In this document: in pieces, positions 33,824-41,921 of the stretch
Layout: the number at the start of each line of letters is the position of its first letter
How positions within the stretch are numbered: the first letter of the stretch is position 1
Assembly (NCBI RefSeq): GCF_003121295.1
Contig: NZ_PHNC01000004.1
Coordinates: 124,010-188,009 of the forward strand
Direction of reading: 5' to 3'
DNA from: Streptomyces orinoci
GTDB taxonomy: Bacteria; Actinomycetota; Actinomycetes; Streptomycetales; Streptomycetaceae
DNA length: 64,000 bases
The notes under the pieces: model-generated
Told to the model about the DNA's origin: nothing
What the model saw: only the letters and a program-made list of their open reading frames with translations
Databases searched by the model: none
Made by a program: the position numbers and the translations under genes

Positions 33824-35005
33824 TCAGGCCGGGCCCCGCCTGCCGAGCCGGTCACCATGCAGAACGACCGCCTCAGGATGAGCCGCCGCCATGGCGCGCA
33901 GCCCCTCACCCAGCGCACCGGACCGCCGGACGTCCGTCCTCCGCAGCACGGCGAAGGCCAGCGCCACCCGTGGATACCGCCGGTGATGCTCATAAGGGTG
34001 CAGCATCTCGGCCACCCGCTTCCAGGCGGCGGGATGGCGCAGCAGGCCGCCCACCAGGACCGGCATCTCCAATCCACCCAGCAGCGCCAGCAGTTGGCGG
34101 CGCACCGGCCGGGGCAGGCTCCGCATCCTCGGCACGGCCGAGGGGTCCGCCTCGCCTCCCGACCAGACGCACAACAGCCGCAGCACATCGGTGGCCGTGG
34201 TCAGCAGCCCCGGCAGCCGGTCGCCCACCGGTGCGCCCAGGGCCAGCAGGCCGCCCAGCACCAGTGCCCTGCTCTCCGGTACCGGGATCGCCGCCGGCAG
34301 CCAGTCCAGCCCGCCGGGCGCGGCATGGGCCAGCAGCACCTTGAGGTCCTCGCGGTCCTGAGGGCAGAGCGGAGTGCGCCGCTCCAGCAGCCCGGCCAGC
34401 GCGGCCGCCGCCTCCGCGCCCCGGTCCGTACCCAGCACCAGCGGAAGCAGCGGCCCGCCCCCAACGCCCCTACCCGGCGCGGCCGGTGGGGCATCGGTCC
34501 GCAGGAAGGGGGTCGTACGGTCGATGTGGCGATGGCAGAGCGGGCACCCCGCGTACTCCGCCCCGTCCCAGCAGTCCTGGCACACCAGATGTGCGCAGGG
34601 CGACAGGGGGTGCACCGGGCGTGCCGTACCGCACAGCACACAGGGCTGCCATGGCCGCTCCCGCAGCAGGCTGAACACCCGTTCCACATAAAGTGCTTGA
34701 GTGTGCGGCGGCAGGGCTCGTGGGAATTCGCCGAAGAGCGGCATATGGGTACGCTCCACGCCCAGCAGTCCGTCGATCGCCCGCAGCAACCCCTTGCCGC
34801 CGTCCGCCAGGGCCTCCACCCCCGCCGAGCCCAGCGCACCGCGCAAGGGCTCGCTGAGCGCGTACCCCCGGTCCAGCAGCTCGCCCTCCAGCGCTGTCAA
34901 CCCGTCCGCCAGGTGCGAGTCCATCCCCTTTGCTCCACAGGACAGTTCATGGTCAACAAACCAGACCCGGGCGCGGCGCAGCAGCACTGCCTGCAATGTG
35001 GACAC
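33824..35005 (-). CDS. RING-type zinc-binding protein (SCO0854-like), apparently shortened
   Basis: 393 residues. Near residues 122-162 is a RING-like cysteine/histidine array: CVLCG, then SPCAHLVCQDCW and CPLCHRH, flanked by helical Leu-rich repeats. From memory the MXAN_6230/SCO0854 family has this N-terminus (start like MSTLQAVLLRRARVWFVD) but is roughly twice as long. Here the frame stops at 33824 after LHGDRLGRRGPA with no continuation in any frame, so the C-terminal half appears lost. Role unknown. GTG 35005 was chosen for its family-like N-terminus and GGGGG upstream. Confidence 0.75.
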   Translation of the reverse strand: MSTLQAVLLRRARVWFVDHELSCGAKGMDSHLADGLTALEGELLDRGYALSEPLRGALGSAGVEALADGGKGLLRAIDGLLGVERTHMPLFGEFPRALPPHTQALYVERVFSLLRERPWQPCVLCGTARPVHPLSPCAHLVCQDCWDGAEYAGCPLCHRHIDRTTPFLRTDAPPAAPGRGVGGGPLLPLVLGTDRGAEAAAALAGLLERRTPLCPQDREDLKVLLAHAAPGGLDWLPAAIPVPESRALVLGGLLALGAPVGDRLPGLLTTATDVLRLLCVWSGGEADPSAVPRMRSLPRPVRRQLLALLGGLEMPVLVGGLLRHPAAWKRVAEMLHPYEHHRRYPRVALAFAVLRRTDVRRSGALGEGLRAMAAAHPEAVVLHGDRLGRRGPA

Positions 35006-35141
35006 GGACCATTCCCCCTGAAACCCCCATAGGCGGGGGCGGGGAGTGGGTGCGCAGGCAGCCGCGGAGCCGCCCCCGCATCAGCGATCCTAGGCGGGCC
35101 CTTCCGCCCCGCGCCAACGGTTTCCAGGCTCGCTCGGGGGC

Positions 35142-35183
35142 GGATTTCCTTTGCCGGAACCGCACTTGCGGCAAAGGATTACC
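35142..35183. terminator. Hairpin at the 3' end of the TetR gene
   Basis: GGATTTCCTTTGCC (35142-35155) pairs with GGCAAAGGATTACC (35170-35183) apart from two bases, around a 14-base loop; the second arm includes the TetR stop codon. The arm is the same sequence as in the hairpin at 629-688, which also follows a minus-strand regulator gene. Confidence 0.75.
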
Positions 35184-35835
35184 GACTCAGAAGGTCCCGC
35201 ACCACCGCCCGCACCGACAGCTCGAACAGCCGCCCGGGATCGGGCGGCCGCGCCAGGGCCCGCTCCAGCGCCCGGTCACCCTCGCCCGCCACTACGGCAT
35301 CGGGGGTCACGGCATCACGGGCCACGGCGCCGCCCGTCTTGGCGCCGTCTGTCACCGTATCCGCCGCCATCCGCTCGCCCTCCGGCCCCGACACCTTTTC
35401 CACCAGTACCGAGCCCACCACCAGGAACTCCACCGCGCGCACCAGCGCGGCCGCCCGGGCTCCCCGCAGACCGGCCGCCTGGGCCTCCTTCACCAGGGCC
35501 TGGCGCACGGGGAGGAACAGCCGCTCGGTGAGCCCCCGTTCATGCACCATCGCGATGAGGTGCGGCCGGGCGCGCAGTTCGGCGCGCAGCGTCCGGGCCA
35601 GCGAGACGATACGGGTGCGCGGGGTGCGCCCGGTGGGGTGGATGGCCGCGAACTCCTGGAGCGTACGTTCCACCAGCGCGTCCAGCAGCGCCTCGCGGTT
35701 GCCCACATGCCAGTAGATCGCCGTGACGGCCGTCCCCAGCTCTTCGGCCAGCCGCCGCATGGTCAGCGCACGCGGCCCCCGCTCCCGTACCAGGCGGGCG
35801 GCGGCCCGCAGGATCTCCTCGCGGCTCAAACCCAA
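35179..35835 (-). CDS. TetR-family repressor of the decarboxylase/amidohydrolase cluster
   Basis: A 218-residue regulator. The N-terminal helix-turn-helix is typical: REEILRAAARLVRERG, LTMRRLAEELGTAVTAIYWHVGNREALLDALVERTL. The C-terminal ligand domain resembles the TetR_C tetracycline-repressor class (ARTLRAELRARPHLIAMV). It is divergent from the acetoacetate decarboxylase-like gene, and the 87-base space holds a perfect 7-bp palindrome (35876-35892), the likely operator. It would repress itself and the three-gene cluster until a ligand, probably a pathway intermediate, binds. Confidence 0.94.
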   Translation of the reverse strand: MGLSREEILRAAARLVRERGPRALTMRRLAEELGTAVTAIYWHVGNREALLDALVERTLQEFAAIHPTGRTPRTRIVSLARTLRAELRARPHLIAMVHERGLTERLFLPVRQALVKEAQAAGLRGARAAALVRAVEFLVVGSVLVEKVSGPEGERMAADTVTDGAKTGGAVARDAVTPDAVVAGEGDRALERALARPPDPGRLFELSVRAVVRDLLSR

Positions 35836-35875
35836 CTCCCGTCCATCGCATGGTGTTTACCCCTGGGCGGTGGCG

Positions 35876-35892
35876 CTGTAACTGTGTTACAG
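35876..35892. promoter_or_regulatory. Palindromic TetR operator candidate
   Basis: CTGTAAC (35876-35882), spacer TGT, GTTACAG (35886-35892): a perfect inverted repeat centred between the TetR gene start (35835) and the decarboxylase start (35923). Size and position are typical for TetR dimers. Confidence 0.82.
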
Positions 35893-35922
35893 AACCCAAG
35901 ACGACACAGGGCGGTGACGCGG

Positions 35923-36723
35923 ATGGCACGCGTACGGTACGGCCCGCGCGACGCGGAGGAGATGGCCGGGACCCGCCGGGCGGCGGTGCCGGAGGTCTGG
36001 TCCACCGGGCTGGTGGCGCACTGGGAGAGCGATCCGGATGCCGTGGCGGCGGTGCTTCCGCCACCGCTGGAGCCCGGCCCGCGCCCCCTGGTACGGGCCG
36101 CCGTCAGCACCGTGGCGCTGTACGGCCGGCCGCTGGGTGCCGGATCGGTGGCGGTGTCCGCCCGGCACGGTGGGCACGAGGGCTGGTACCCGCTGGTGAT
36201 GCCGATGACCGAGGAACGGGCGCTGACCGGCGGCCGGGAGGTGTTCGGCGAGCCCAAGAAGCTGGGCGAGGTGGTCCTGGAGCGCGAGGGAATGGTGGTG
36301 CGGGCGCGGCTGGCCCGGCATGGCATCGCCTTCCTGGAGGTGCGCGGCGCCGTCGCCGCCGAACTGCCGCTGCCCGCACCGTCCCAGCGCCTGGACTTCT
36401 ACTTCAAGTTCCTGCCCGCGGTGGACGGCGAGGGCTTCGACGCCGGCCCGCTGCTGGTCTACTGCACCCGCACCGAGCGGGTGCGCAGGCTGGAGGCCGT
36501 CACCGGCGATGTGGTGCTGGGTGAGTCGATGTACGACCCGGTGGCCGATCTGCCGGTGCGGCGCCTGCTGGACCTCACCCTGGGCGAGCGGAGCACCGCC
36601 CAGCGGGGCCGGGTGGCCGCCAAGGTGAGCGCCGGCGATCTGCTGCCCTATGTCCACCAGCGCTATGACGACGTCCACCAGATCCTCGACCGGCCCCGGC
36701 CCCCGGAGGCGAGTGCCCGATGA
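35923..36723 (+). CDS. Acetoacetate decarboxylase family protein
   Basis: A 266-residue ADC-fold protein. It shows EGWYPLVMPMTEERALTGGREVFGEPKKLGEV, which includes the Lys pair where acetoacetate decarboxylase has its Schiff-base Lys, and FYFKFLPAVDGEGFD later. Relatives include decarboxylases, aldolase-dehydratases and enzymes of unknown role in Actinobacteria. It is the first gene of a tight operon: its stop overlaps the next ATG (ATGA). The palindrome upstream implies TetR control. Substrate is unknown. Confidence 0.9.
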   Translation: MARVRYGPRDAEEMAGTRRAAVPEVWSTGLVAHWESDPDAVAAVLPPPLEPGPRPLVRAAVSTVALYGRPLGAGSVAVSARHGGHEGWYPLVMPMTEERALTGGREVFGEPKKLGEVVLEREGMVVRARLARHGIAFLEVRGAVAAELPLPAPSQRLDFYFKFLPAVDGEGFDAGPLLVYCTRTERVRRLEAVTGDVVLGESMYDPVADLPVRRLLDLTLGERSTAQRGRVAAKVSAGDLLPYVHQRYDDVHQILDRPRPPEASAR

Positions 36724-38003
36724 CGTACTCGGACCCCTATCTGGTGATCTCCTCGGACTGCCACGCCGGGCTGCCCACCGAGGAGTACCGCCCGTACCTG
36801 GAGCGCCGCCACCACCGCGCCTTCGATGACTTCCTCGCCCAACGCGCCGCCCGGCAGGCCGAGATGACACGGCTGGGGGTGCGCAACGAGGCATTCGCGA
36901 CGCGCTGGTTCGAGGAGCACCGGGAGGGGCTGCGCGGCGGCTGGGACCCGGCGCAGCGGATCAAGGAACTCGACGGGGACGGGGTGGCCGGCGAGGTGGT
37001 CTTCCCGGACGCCGACGCGGTGGACAGCCGCAACGCCGCCCCCTTCGGGGTCGGGCTGGGCCTGTCCGGCGACCACGACCCCGAACTGGGCATGGCCGGG
37101 GCCCGGGCGCACAACCGCTGGCTGGCCGAGTTCTGTGCCGGGCATCCGGAGCGGCACCGTGGGGTGGCGCTGCTGCCGGTGACCGCGGAGGTGCCGGAGG
37201 TGCTGGCCGAGATCAAACGGGCCCGGGAGTCCGGACTGCGCGCGCTGATGATCCCCGCCATGTGGGGCGGCAACCCGCCGTACCATGACCGGCGTTACGA
37301 CCCGGTGTGGGCGGCGGCCGCCGAGGCGGGCATGCCGGTGCTCACCCACTCCGGGGCCGCCCCGCGCCAGGAGTACGGCGATCACCTCGGCATCTATGTC
37401 ACCGAGGTGACCTGGTGGCCGGCCCGGCCGCTGTGGTTCCTGCTCTGGTCCGGGGTCTTCGAACGCCATCCGGGGCTGCGCTTCGGCATCGCCGAGTCCG
37501 GCTGCTGGTGGCTGCCCAATCTGCTGTGGTTCATGGACCGCCTCTATCTGGGTGCGCATGGCGGCCGGAAACTCTCGCCCTTCTCCGGGCTGCCCCGTCC
37601 GCCCCATGAGTATCTGGACCGCAATGTCTTCATCTGTGCCACCAACACCAAGCGGCGGGAACTGGCCCAGCGCTATGAGATAGGCGTGGACAACATCCTC
37701 TGGGGCTCCGACTTCCCCCACCCGGAAGGCACTTGGCCGCACACCCGGCGCTGGCTGCGGGACACCTTCCATGACATTCCGGTCGGCGAGACCCGGCGGA
37801 TGCTGGGGCTGTCCGCCGCCGAGGTCTTCGGCTTCGACACCGCCGCGCTCGCCCCGCTGGCCGCCCGGATCGGTCCCACGCCCGCCGAACTGGGCCAGCC
37901 CGCGGACCAGTCGGCGGTGGAGGCGTCCTGGGCCCGCTCCCGGGAGACCGGCCGTCACTGGCTGACCGACCGCGACTTCCCGGCCATGGGCAGGGACGTG
38001 TGA
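36720..38003 (+). CDS. Amidohydrolase-2 family protein, first tandem copy
   Basis: A 427-residue TIM-barrel protein of the amidohydrolase-2 (ACMSD/gamma-resorcylate decarboxylase-like) family. Motifs: VISSDCHAG at the N-terminus, GARAHNRWLAEFCAGHPERHRGVALLP, VLTHSGAAP, ESGCWWLPNLLWFMDRLY and WGSDFPHPEG (metal-ligand Asp). These enzymes perform metal-dependent hydrolysis or non-oxidative decarboxylation. ATG overlaps the upstream stop and its stop overlaps the next gene (GTGA). Likely works on the same pathway as its neighbour. Confidence 0.92.
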   Translation: MTYSDPYLVISSDCHAGLPTEEYRPYLERRHHRAFDDFLAQRAARQAEMTRLGVRNEAFATRWFEEHREGLRGGWDPAQRIKELDGDGVAGEVVFPDADAVDSRNAAPFGVGLGLSGDHDPELGMAGARAHNRWLAEFCAGHPERHRGVALLPVTAEVPEVLAEIKRARESGLRALMIPAMWGGNPPYHDRRYDPVWAAAAEAGMPVLTHSGAAPRQEYGDHLGIYVTEVTWWPARPLWFLLWSGVFERHPGLRFGIAESGCWWLPNLLWFMDRLYLGAHGGRKLSPFSGLPRPPHEYLDRNVFICATNTKRRELAQRYEIGVDNILWGSDFPHPEGTWPHTRRWLRDTFHDIPVGETRRMLGLSAAEVFGFDTAALAPLAARIGPTPAELGQPADQSAVEASWARSRETGRHWLTDRDFPAMGRDV

Positions 38004-39244
38004 CCGGCCCCCGCGACGGCGCCGTGACCGCCGGCCGCTACACGGTCATCTCCGCCGACTGCCACGCCGGAGCCGATCTCCTGGACTACCGGCCGTACTT
38101 GGCGCGAGCGCACCACGACGCCTTCGACGCCTGGGCGGCGACCTATGTCAACCCCTACGAGGACCTGCTCGCCGACACCGCCGACCGCAACTGGAACTCC
38201 GACCGCCGGCTGGCCGAACTGGAGGCGGACGGCATTGTCGCCGAGGTTGTCTTCCCCAACACCATTCCGCCCTTCTTCCCCAGTGCCTCCCTGCTCGCCC
38301 CCGCGCCCACCAGGGAGGAGTTCACCCTGCGCTGGGCCGGGCTGCGCGCCCACAACCGCTGGCTGGCCGACTTCTGCGCCCTGGCCCCCGGCCGCCGGGC
38401 CGGGGTCGCCCAGATCCTCCTCAACGATGTGGACGAGGCGGTACGGGAGGTACGCCGCGCCCATGCCGCCGGGCTGACCGGCGGCATCCTGCTCCCCGGC
38501 ACCCCGCCCGGCAGCAGCCTGCCCGAGCTCCACTCCACTGTCTACGACCCCCTGTGGGCCGTCTGTGCCGAACTCGGCGTCCCCGTCAACCACCATGGCG
38601 GCTCCGCCTCCCCGCCCCTGGGCCACGAACCGGCCGCCAGGGCCGTCTTCATGGTGGAAACCACCTGGTTCTCCCACCGCGCGCTATGGCACCTCTGCTT
38701 CGGCGGCGCCTTCCAGCGCCACCCCGGCCTGCGCCTGGTCCTCACCGAACAGGGCGCGGGCTGGATCCCGCCCGTCCTGGCCACCCTGGACTACTACCAC
38801 GCCCGGCTGACCACCTCCCGCGCCCAACTGGACTCCGCCGAGGCCAAGTTCGGCGCGGGCCTGGGGGTACGGGCGCCGAGCGCGTACTGGCGGGAGAACT
38901 GCTTCGTGGGCGCCAGCTTTATGCGGCCGCATGAGGCGCCCCTACGGCACCGGATCGGCATCGACAAGATCATGTGGGGCAGCGACTACCCCCACGACGA
39001 GGGCACTTACCCCCATTCCCGGGAAGGGCTGAGGGCCGCCTACGCGGGGCTGCCACGGGAAGAGGTCGCGGCGATGGTGGGCGGCAACGCGGCGGTTGTT
39101 TACGGCTTCGACCTGCGACTGCTGGACCGGATCGCGGCCCGGGTGGGCCCAACGGCCACGGAAATCGCCGAACCGCTCACCGAGCCCCCGGCGGGAGCCA
39201 CCAGCCCGGTGTTCGCGACGGGGGCGGCGGGGCGGGCCTGGTGA
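38000..39244 (+). CDS. Amidohydrolase-2 family protein, second tandem copy
   Basis: A 414-residue paralogue of the gene just upstream: VISADCHAG, LRAHNRWLADFCALAPGRRAGVAQI, VNHHGGSA, TEQGAGWIPPVLATLDYYH and WGSDYPHDEG. Differences include VNHHGG where the first copy has VLTHSG, suggesting different substrates or a heteromer. GTG 38000 overlaps the first copy's stop. A perfect 11-bp hairpin (39249-39286) follows, closing the operon. Confidence 0.92.
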   Translation: MTGPRDGAVTAGRYTVISADCHAGADLLDYRPYLARAHHDAFDAWAATYVNPYEDLLADTADRNWNSDRRLAELEADGIVAEVVFPNTIPPFFPSASLLAPAPTREEFTLRWAGLRAHNRWLADFCALAPGRRAGVAQILLNDVDEAVREVRRAHAAGLTGGILLPGTPPGSSLPELHSTVYDPLWAVCAELGVPVNHHGGSASPPLGHEPAARAVFMVETTWFSHRALWHLCFGGAFQRHPGLRLVLTEQGAGWIPPVLATLDYYHARLTTSRAQLDSAEAKFGAGLGVRAPSAYWRENCFVGASFMRPHEAPLRHRIGIDKIMWGSDYPHDEGTYPHSREGLRAAYAGLPREEVAAMVGGNAAVVYGFDLRLLDRIAARVGPTATEIAEPLTEPPAGATSPVFATGAAGRAW

Positions 39245-39248
39245 GGGC

Positions 39249-39286
39249 GGACGCTCGCCGGTGGGGGTCGCTGCGGGCGAGCGTCC
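39249..39286. terminator. Hairpin between convergent amidohydrolase and nuclease genes
   Basis: GGACGCTCGCC (39249-39259) and GGCGAGCGTCC (39276-39286) are perfect inverted copies with a 16-base loop, 5 bases after the amidohydrolase stop. It can serve both convergent genes. Confidence 0.85.
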
Positions 39287-39301
39287 ATGGCGGGGATGCT
39301 G

Positions 39302-40189
39302 TCAGTGTTCGTCGGCGAAGAGTTCGTCGGCCGTGGCGACGGAGAAGGCGCGGTCCAGCCAGATTTGCAGGGTGTCGAGGTCCTTGCACTCGGTGACCCG
39401 CTGTCGCACTTCGGGGGAGGCCGAGATCCCGCGCCGCTCAAGCGCGACCAGCACCAGCCTCGCCCGCTCCTCGGCCCGGCCTTCCTCCCGGCCTTCCTCG
39501 AAGGATTCCTCGATGAGCGTGCCCCGGCCGGGGAAAAAGGTTCCAGGCATCAGCATCCTCCAAGTCTCTCTTGCCGGGGTGTCCCCCAGGCCGATCTCGA
39601 GTAGTTCACTGCAGTACTTGACGGTCTGCGGATCAGCCGTTCCCAGCGCACGCGCCAGTGCCTCAAGTATGGCCGGAAGATTCGGGCTACGGCCGTGTGT
39701 CAAGGCGGAGAAGGTGGCAAGGGTCGGGTCCTTGGCCGCCTCCTCCTGGTCCAGGATCTCCGGGACGTTTCCGGGGCTGAGGACCAGCGGGTGCAGGGAC
39801 AGCGCCGTCCAGTCCTTGGTGCCGAGCTCAAAGGGCCCGGATGCCCAGGTGGCGGTTGCCTTGTCCTGGCAGACCACGAGCAGCAGCGCCGGGCGCTGGT
39901 ACTTCGCCTTGAGATGGGAGAGGTAGTACGCCCAGTTGACCGCCTTGTCCTCGTCGCGGCGCCCCTGCGCCTCGATGGCGAGGAGGAACCCTCCGCCGTC
40001 GGGTGGCTTGATGCGCAGCACGCTGTCCACGCGCCGCTCCAACGGCCGGATTTCCGTGGTGTCGGGTGTGAGCGCCTCCACGCCCGCCTCCGCGGGATAG
40101 GGGACACCCAGGATCTGGAAGACGGGTCTCAATAGCTCCGGACGTTCCTGGAAAATCCGGTGCGAGGCCTCGTGGCGCGAAGTGACCAT
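39302..40189 (-). CDS. Rpn-like PD-(D/E)XK nuclease family protein
   Basis: A 295-residue protein. The N-terminal part contains RRVDSVLRI then FLLAIEAQGRRDEDKAVNWAYYLSHLKAKY, matching the D-(x)-ExQ nuclease core of Rpn/YhgA-like (PD-(D/E)XK) proteins, with GKAVNW-type lysine region. The C-terminus has a Glu/Arg-rich helix (EESFEEGREEGRAEERARLVLVALERRG), common in this group. Many Streptomyces carry such genes in accessory regions; some related proteins promote RecA-independent recombination. The role here is not known. Confidence 0.85.
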   Translation of the reverse strand: MVTSRHEASHRIFQERPELLRPVFQILGVPYPAEAGVEALTPDTTEIRPLERRVDSVLRIKPPDGGGFLLAIEAQGRRDEDKAVNWAYYLSHLKAKYQRPALLLVVCQDKATATWASGPFELGTKDWTALSLHPLVLSPGNVPEILDQEEAAKDPTLATFSALTHGRSPNLPAILEALARALGTADPQTVKYCSELLEIGLGDTPARETWRMLMPGTFFPGRGTLIEESFEEGREEGRAEERARLVLVALERRGISASPEVRQRVTECKDLDTLQIWLDRAFSVATADELFADEH

Positions 40190-40326
40190 GATCGGACCGT
40201 ATGGCTATGGATGGCGGCGTGTGGGGTGGATGGCGAGCAATCACTCGATCGTGCTTGCGATCGTCGCGCCCTTGACGGGGGTCGCAGACCTGGCGTCTTC
40301 TCTGCTCCACAGGTGAGTTGACACGC

Positions 40327-41508
40327 TCAGCAGGAATGCTGGACGGGCACGGGATCGCCGGGCGAATCCAGCCACACGCGTTCGCCGTCTTCGTCCACGG
40401 TCAGGCCGAAGCGGCCGAAGTCCGGCCGGCCGTGTTCGTCCCACCACCGGTAGGCGGCCGCTACCTCGTCCCAGAGGCGTCGGGGCCCCGACTGGCGAAC
40501 CTCGAACTCCGTACGGTCCGCTTCGTACTCGACGGTCGCCCAGGACGTGACGGCCGTATCCCGAAGCCAGAGCGTGTATGAGCCGTCCGGGTACTCCTCC
40601 ATCCATGGGAACGCGCCGGGAACTTGCACTCCGATGGCGAACATAACCGCCCAGTCGCCAACTGCTTCAGGAGATAGGTGAGTCAGGCTTTTCACCCCGT
40701 CCGCCGGCCACTTCATCCCCTTGAGGTACTCGCGGATGTGCCGCCGCTCCATCCGCTGCGCGCGGAGCCGCATAAACGCGGATGAGCCGGTAAAGAAGCC
40801 GGTCGCGGTGCCGTTCCCGGCAACCGTCAGGCGCACAATCGCCTCCCCTCCGTACACGGGCCCCCATGGAGCGACGATCAGCCCGCCGGGCTGGGTCTGC
40901 GCCACCCATGCGCGGGGCACGTGGCCGACGGAGCAGGTGGCGATCAGGCGGTCGTACGGGGCGGCGTCGGGGTATCCCCGTGCTCCGTCGCCGACGATCG
41001 TCAATGGGTGGAAGCCCGCCGCCGAGAGCCGCTTGCGGGCGTCGCGCGCACTGGCCTCGTCCACCTCCACCGTGACGACGTTCTCCGCGCCCAGCCGATG
41101 GGAAAGCAGAGCGGCATTCCAGCCGGTGCCGGTACCGATTTCCAGCACGCGCTGGTCTGGCTCGACGCTCAAGACGTTGAGCATGGAGAAAACCATGGTC
41201 GGCATGGAACTGGAACTGGACGGCACCCTGCCCTTGCCGGCTCCGGCGTACGCCCCGTCGTCCCACTGCGTGGTGATCGGCGCATCGCGATAGACGGCCG
41301 CCCACCATGTGTCGGGGTCCTCACCACGGCTCACCCGATCGCTCTGCCGGTTCATTCCGGCCCGGCCGGGCCAGATGACGTCCGGGACGAAGAGGTGACG
41401 GGGTACGGCCTCGAATGCCGGCAGCCAGTCGTCGGCCAGCGCTCCCTCGCTCAGGAGCGCGGAGGCGAGCCGCTTGGGGCCCGCCTCCTTCATGCTGTGC
41501 GCGTCCAC
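40327..41508 (-). CDS. PIMT-like methyltransferase of a putative aspartimide RiPP locus
   Basis: A 393-residue protein. The first half is a protein-L-isoaspartate methyltransferase (PIMT) domain: FVPDVIW, APITTQWDD, the SSSSSMPTM substrate loop (near 98-105) and SAM motif VLEIGTGTGWNAALLSHRLG (121-140), VEVDEASARDARKRL and PYDRLIATCSV. A further C-terminal region of about 170 residues (residues 220-393) is not in canonical PIMT, which is about 210 residues, but extended PIMT proteins occur in RiPP gene clusters that form aspartimides. GTG 41508 directly follows the stop of the 35-residue peptide gene, so the two are translated together. Confidence 0.88.
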   Translation of the reverse strand: MDAHSMKEAGPKRLASALLSEGALADDWLPAFEAVPRHLFVPDVIWPGRAGMNRQSDRVSRGEDPDTWWAAVYRDAPITTQWDDGAYAGAGKGRVPSSSSSMPTMVFSMLNVLSVEPDQRVLEIGTGTGWNAALLSHRLGAENVVTVEVDEASARDARKRLSAAGFHPLTIVGDGARGYPDAAPYDRLIATCSVGHVPRAWVAQTQPGGLIVAPWGPVYGGEAIVRLTVAGNGTATGFFTGSSAFMRLRAQRMERRHIREYLKGMKWPADGVKSLTHLSPEAVGDWAVMFAIGVQVPGAFPWMEEYPDGSYTLWLRDTAVTSWATVEYEADRTEFEVRQSGPRRLWDEVAAAYRWWDEHGRPDFGRFGLTVDEDGERVWLDSPGDPVPVQHSC

Positions 41509-41616
41509 TCAGCGACCGTCCGCGGGGTTCTGCCCATCGTTGGTGTTGCCACCCTCGTCCGAGCCGCCTCCGCCGTGCTTGTTTCCGCTGTCCGCGCTTG
41601 TCGCCCACCAAGTCAT
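41509..41616 (-). CDS. Putative RiPP precursor peptide, 35 residues
   Basis: The frame encodes a small, acidic peptide: MTWWATSADSGNKHGG, then a Gly-rich stretch and a tail containing SDEGG, NTNDGQ and ADGR. Two Asp-Gly dipeptides (residues 27-28 and 33-34) are the sequence context most prone to aspartimide formation, and both lie in the C-terminal third, where modified cores usually are. ATG 41616 has AAGGGG 8 bases upstream. It ends exactly at the methyltransferase start. Identification as the substrate is inference from adjacency and composition. Confidence 0.7.
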   Translation of the reverse strand: MTWWATSADSGNKHGGGGSDEGGNTNDGQNPADGR

Positions 41617-41690
41617 GGTGCTCACCCCTTCGGAGCAGTGAGGAATGGATTGTTGTCCGTGCCGTTGTGCGGTGACGTGTGCAGCAGTGA

Positions 41691-41921
41691 TCAACGAAGG
41701 CGTGCCTGGTGGAAGTCGCGGTTCAGGCCGAGAGCCTTCGCGCGCTTCTCCGCTGACTGCTCGACCTGGACGGACAGGGCCGCCATCTCATCCGGACCCA
41801 GCCGCAGTTCCGTCGGTTCGGAGGTGCCGTCCAAGTGGTGCAGGGTGATCAGCACGATGAAGCGCTGCTGCTGGTGGTCGTAGCGGATGTCGCGCTTCTG
41901 GGGACTGGCATGTGAGATCAC
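41691..41921 (-). CDS. Unknown 76-residue protein upstream of the RiPP pair
   Basis: A soluble, charged protein: RDIRYDHQQQRFIVLITLHHLDGTSEPTELRLGPDEMAALSVQVEQSAEKRAKALGLNRD. It reads as a beta hairpin followed by a helix. I do not recognise a family. It lies 74 bases upstream of the peptide gene on the same strand, so it may be the first gene of the operon. GTG 41921 is chosen with GGAAGGG upstream. It could be a partner or recognition factor, or an unrelated small protein. Confidence 0.65.
   Translation of the reverse strand: MISHASPQKRDIRYDHQQQRFIVLITLHHLDGTSEPTELRLGPDEMAALSVQVEQSAEKRAKALGLNRDFHQARLR

Noticed and set aside
39302..40189. Transposase or insertion sequence
   Set aside because: The frame is an Rpn-like nuclease with no DDE motif; no flanking inverted repeats or target duplication were seen.
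40327..41616. FxLD-type lanthipeptide system
   Set aside because: The methyltransferase resembles the PIMT of those systems, but the peptide lacks an FxLD motif and no lantibiotic dehydratase or cyclase is nearby.
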